Below are positions 5,171-7,059 of a stretch of DNA of 7,059 bases, one piece after another. Below the pieces are notes generated by a model, which was given only the letters and a program-made list of their open reading frames with translations, was not told the DNA's origin and ran no database searches. This DNA is from Desulfobacterales bacterium. Its GTDB lineage: Bacteria > Desulfobacterota > Desulfobacteria > Desulfobacterales > BuS5. Within the stretch, counting starts at the first letter, position 1; every line of letters starts with the position of its first letter. Location of the stretch: contig JAERRQ010000250.1 in the NCBI GenBank assembly GCA_016735355.1, positions 1 to 7,059 of the forward strand, read 5' to 3'. The translations under genes were made by a program, and so were the position numbers.

Positions 5171-7059
5171 AAAATACTGACCAAATAAAAAAAATACGAA
5201 ATATCGGTATTATTGCGCATATTGATGCTGGAAAAACTACGGTGACTGAGCGAATCCTCTACTATACCGGCCGATCTCATAAAATAGGAGAAGTCCATGA
5301 TGGCGAGGCTGTAATGGACTGGATGTTGGACGAGCAGGAACGCGGAATTACAATCACCTCCGCTGTTACAACCTGTCACTGGAAAGGGAGTGAAATTCAG
5401 TTAATAGATACTCCCGGCCATGTCGATTTTACTATCGAGGTGGAGCGCTCATTAAGAGTGCTAGACGGTGCAGTTGGTGTTTTTTGCGCTGTTGGGGGAG
5501 TCGAGCCTCAGTCCGAAACCGTCTGGCGCCAGGCTGATAAATATTTTGTCCCCAAAATAGCATTTATAAATAAACTGGATAGAATCGGCGCAAATTTTTT
5601 TAAAACCGTAGAAATGATGAAAGAAAAACTTAATGCCGAACCTCTTATCATTCAACTGCCGATCGGATCGGAAGACGATTTTATCGGTGTCATCGACCTT
5701 CTGAATATGAAACAGATATCCTACCATGACGAGACCAGGGGTGAAACTTTTACAATAGAAGAAATATCAGCAGACCATATCGAACAAGCCGAAGAGTACC
5801 GTGAGAAACTTATAGAATTGGTTGCCGAATATGATGACGAGCTAATGGAAGCCTATCTATCCGAAGCTCCTATCGACAACATCATGCTTCTTGCTGCTAT
5901 ACGAAAATCTGTCATTGCTTTAAAGCTTGTTCCTGTTTTGTGCGGCAGCGCATTAAAGAACAAGGGCATACAGCCTCTACTTGATGCTATTAATTTTTTT
6001 CTTCCAAGCCCTTTGGATGTGCCTCCGATAAAGGGTATTAATCCTGAAACGGAAGAAATAATTGAATGCAGGGCCAGTGATAAAGAACCCCTTGCCGCTC
6101 TTATCTTTAAAGTGTCTATGTCTGAAGGAAGAAAGCTTTCTTACCTGCGGATATACAGCGGAACTATCAAGGTTAAAGAGGATATTTACAATCCGGTTCG
6201 CCAAAAAAAAGAGAAGCTTACCAGAATTCTCAGAATGCATGCGAACAAAAAAGAGAGGATAGATAGAGCGGGTGCAGGCAGCATAGTCGGGATTGTGGGA
6301 TTAAAGGAATCTTCCACCGGGGAGACCCTCTGTTCCGCAGAACACCCTGTCCTTTTGGAAAAAATGGAGTTTTACGAACCTGTAATTTCTATTGCGGTTG
6401 AACCTAAGACTCATGCGGATCAAGAGAAAATTGACGATGTGATAGAAAAATTTATCGCCGAAGATCCCACCTTAAGATGCAAACAAGATGAGGATACCGG
6501 CCAAATTATTCTGTCCGGAATGGGTGAACTTCACCTGGAAGTAATAATAAGCCGCATGCAGCGTGAATTTAAAACATTTGTAAATGTCGGCAAACCACAG
6601 GTGGTTTACAGGGAGTCGATAGAACGGGAAGTTAAAGCCTCAGCAGTTTTCGATCAGGAGGTTGCCGGGCGGCGCCATTTTGGCGAAGTCACCATCAGGC
6701 TTAAGCCGTTGCCCAGGGGAAGTGAGACCATTTTCATATCAGAGTTGCCCGAAGATACAATACCGGAAAATTTCCTGCCTGTCATAAAAAAAGGTGTACT
6801 GGAAGCTCTGGATAGTGGAGCATTAATGGGTTATCCTGTGGTAGATGTTGAGGCATCACTTACTGGAGGTTCGTACAAGGAATCTCTGGGTACGGAACTT
6901 GCTTATAATGTTTGTGCCTCCATGGCCGTCAAGAAGGCCCTGCAAGACGGAAGATCGTTTCTGCTTGATCCTGTAATGAATGTTGAAGTCTTTGTGCCTG
7001 AATCCTTTACCGGAGATGTGATTGGCGACCTTAATTCACGAAACGGACAAATAGAATCG
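5167..7059 (+). CDS. fusA: Elongation factor G paralog (3' end outside window)
   Basis: 631 residues are visible and the frame stays open to the right edge; a typical EF-G of about 690 aa would leave some 60 C-terminal residues unseen. EF-G is the ribosomal translocase GTPase; some paralogs act with RRF in ribosome recycling. GTPase motifs are complete: AHIDAGKTT (G1, 17-25), RGITITS (switch I, 59-65), DTPGH (G3, 81-85), NKLD (G4, 135-138; NKMD is more usual) and CGSALKNKG (G5, 259-267). Later landmarks are [14 protein letters not shown] [10 protein letters not shown] (449-458), [14 protein letters not shown] leading into domain IV, and [15 protein letters not shown] in domain V. Domain IV, with [11 protein letters not shown] and [18 protein letters not shown], is more diverged than in standard EF-G. 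It is not next to rpsL, rpsG or tuf, so it is likely a second EF-G, possibly of the spdEFG type found in spirochaetes, planctomycetes and deltaproteobacteria. The start overlaps the GerMN stop by 4 nt. Confidence 0.93.
   Translation, partial: MKNTDQIKKIRNIGIIAHIDAGKTTVTERILYYTGRSHKIGEVHDGEAVMDWMLDEQERGITITSAVTTCHWKGSEIQLIDTPGHVDFTIEVERSLRVLDGAVGVFCAVGGVEPQSETVWRQADKYFVPKIAFINKLDRIGANFFKTVEMMKEKLNAEPLIIQLPIGSEDDFIGVIDLLNMKQISYHDETRGETFTIEEISADHIEQAEEYREKLIELVAEYDDELMEAYLSEAPIDNIMLLAAIRKSVIALKLVPVLCGSALKNKGIQPLLDAINFFLPSPLDVPPIKGINPETEEIIECRASDKEPLAALIFKVSMSEGRKLSYLRIYSGTIKVKEDIYNPVRQKKEKLTRILRMHANKKERIDRAGAGSIVGIVGLKESSTGETLCSAEHPVLLEKMEFYEPVISIAVEPKTHADQEKIDDVIEKFIAEDPTLRCKQDEDTGQIILSGMGELHLEVIISRMQREFKTFVNVGKPQVVYRESIEREVKASAVFDQEVAGRRHFGEVTIRLKPLPRGSETIFISELPEDTIPENFLPVIKKGVLEALDSGALMGYPVVDVEASLTGGSYKESLGTELAYNVCASMAVKKALQDGRSFLLDPVMNVEVFVPESFTGDVIGDLNSRNGQIES

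Noticed and set aside
4683..5379. Antisense open frames of 120-129 codons across gerMN and the fusA start
   Set aside because: They lie opposite confidently identified GerMN and EF-G motifs, so they are chance frames.

Overview
The window reads as an ordinary housekeeping and stress-regulation stretch of a bacterial chromosome, with six genes all on the + strand. The DNA is moderately AT-rich. The gene mix (a PrkA-type kinase, a DksA that keeps both tip aspartates and all four zinc cysteines, a GerMN-domain membrane protein, and a stand-alone EF-G away from ribosomal protein genes) best fits a deltaproteobacterium (Desulfobacterota, possibly Desulfobacterales). That placement is inferred from protein flavour, not from a marker search.

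Layout: (1) 2-1117, the C-terminal part of PrkA, entering from the left edge. (2) 1118-1255, a 138-nt AT-rich gap. (3) 1256-1618, dksA, overlapped at its 3' end by (4) a PHP-domain phosphatase/nuclease of the RNase AM (YciV) type ending at 2483. (5) 2484-2590, a gap with inverted-repeat structure. (6) 2591-3298, rnc (RNase III), followed after 21 nt by (7) 3320-4351, an Elp3-like radical SAM protein without the acetyltransferase domain. (8) 4352-4615, a 264-nt gap holding two promoter candidates and a roughly 140-bp element with inverted ends built from 7-nt units. (9) 4616-5170, a GerMN-domain membrane protein, overlapping by 4 nt with (10) an EF-G paralog from 5167 that runs off the right edge.

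There are probably four transcription blocks: prkA; dksA-PHP; rnc-radical SAM; gerMN-fusA. The themes are stress/starvation control (PrkA, DksA), RNA processing and modification (RNase AM-like, RNase III, Elp3-like) and translation (EF-G). No phage, CRISPR, toxin-antitoxin, tRNA or rRNA signal was seen, and I found no convincing undescribed system. The best leads are the heptad-repeat element with an embedded extended -10 promoter upstream of gerMN-fusA, and the tight coupling of a GerMN protein to an EF-G paralog.
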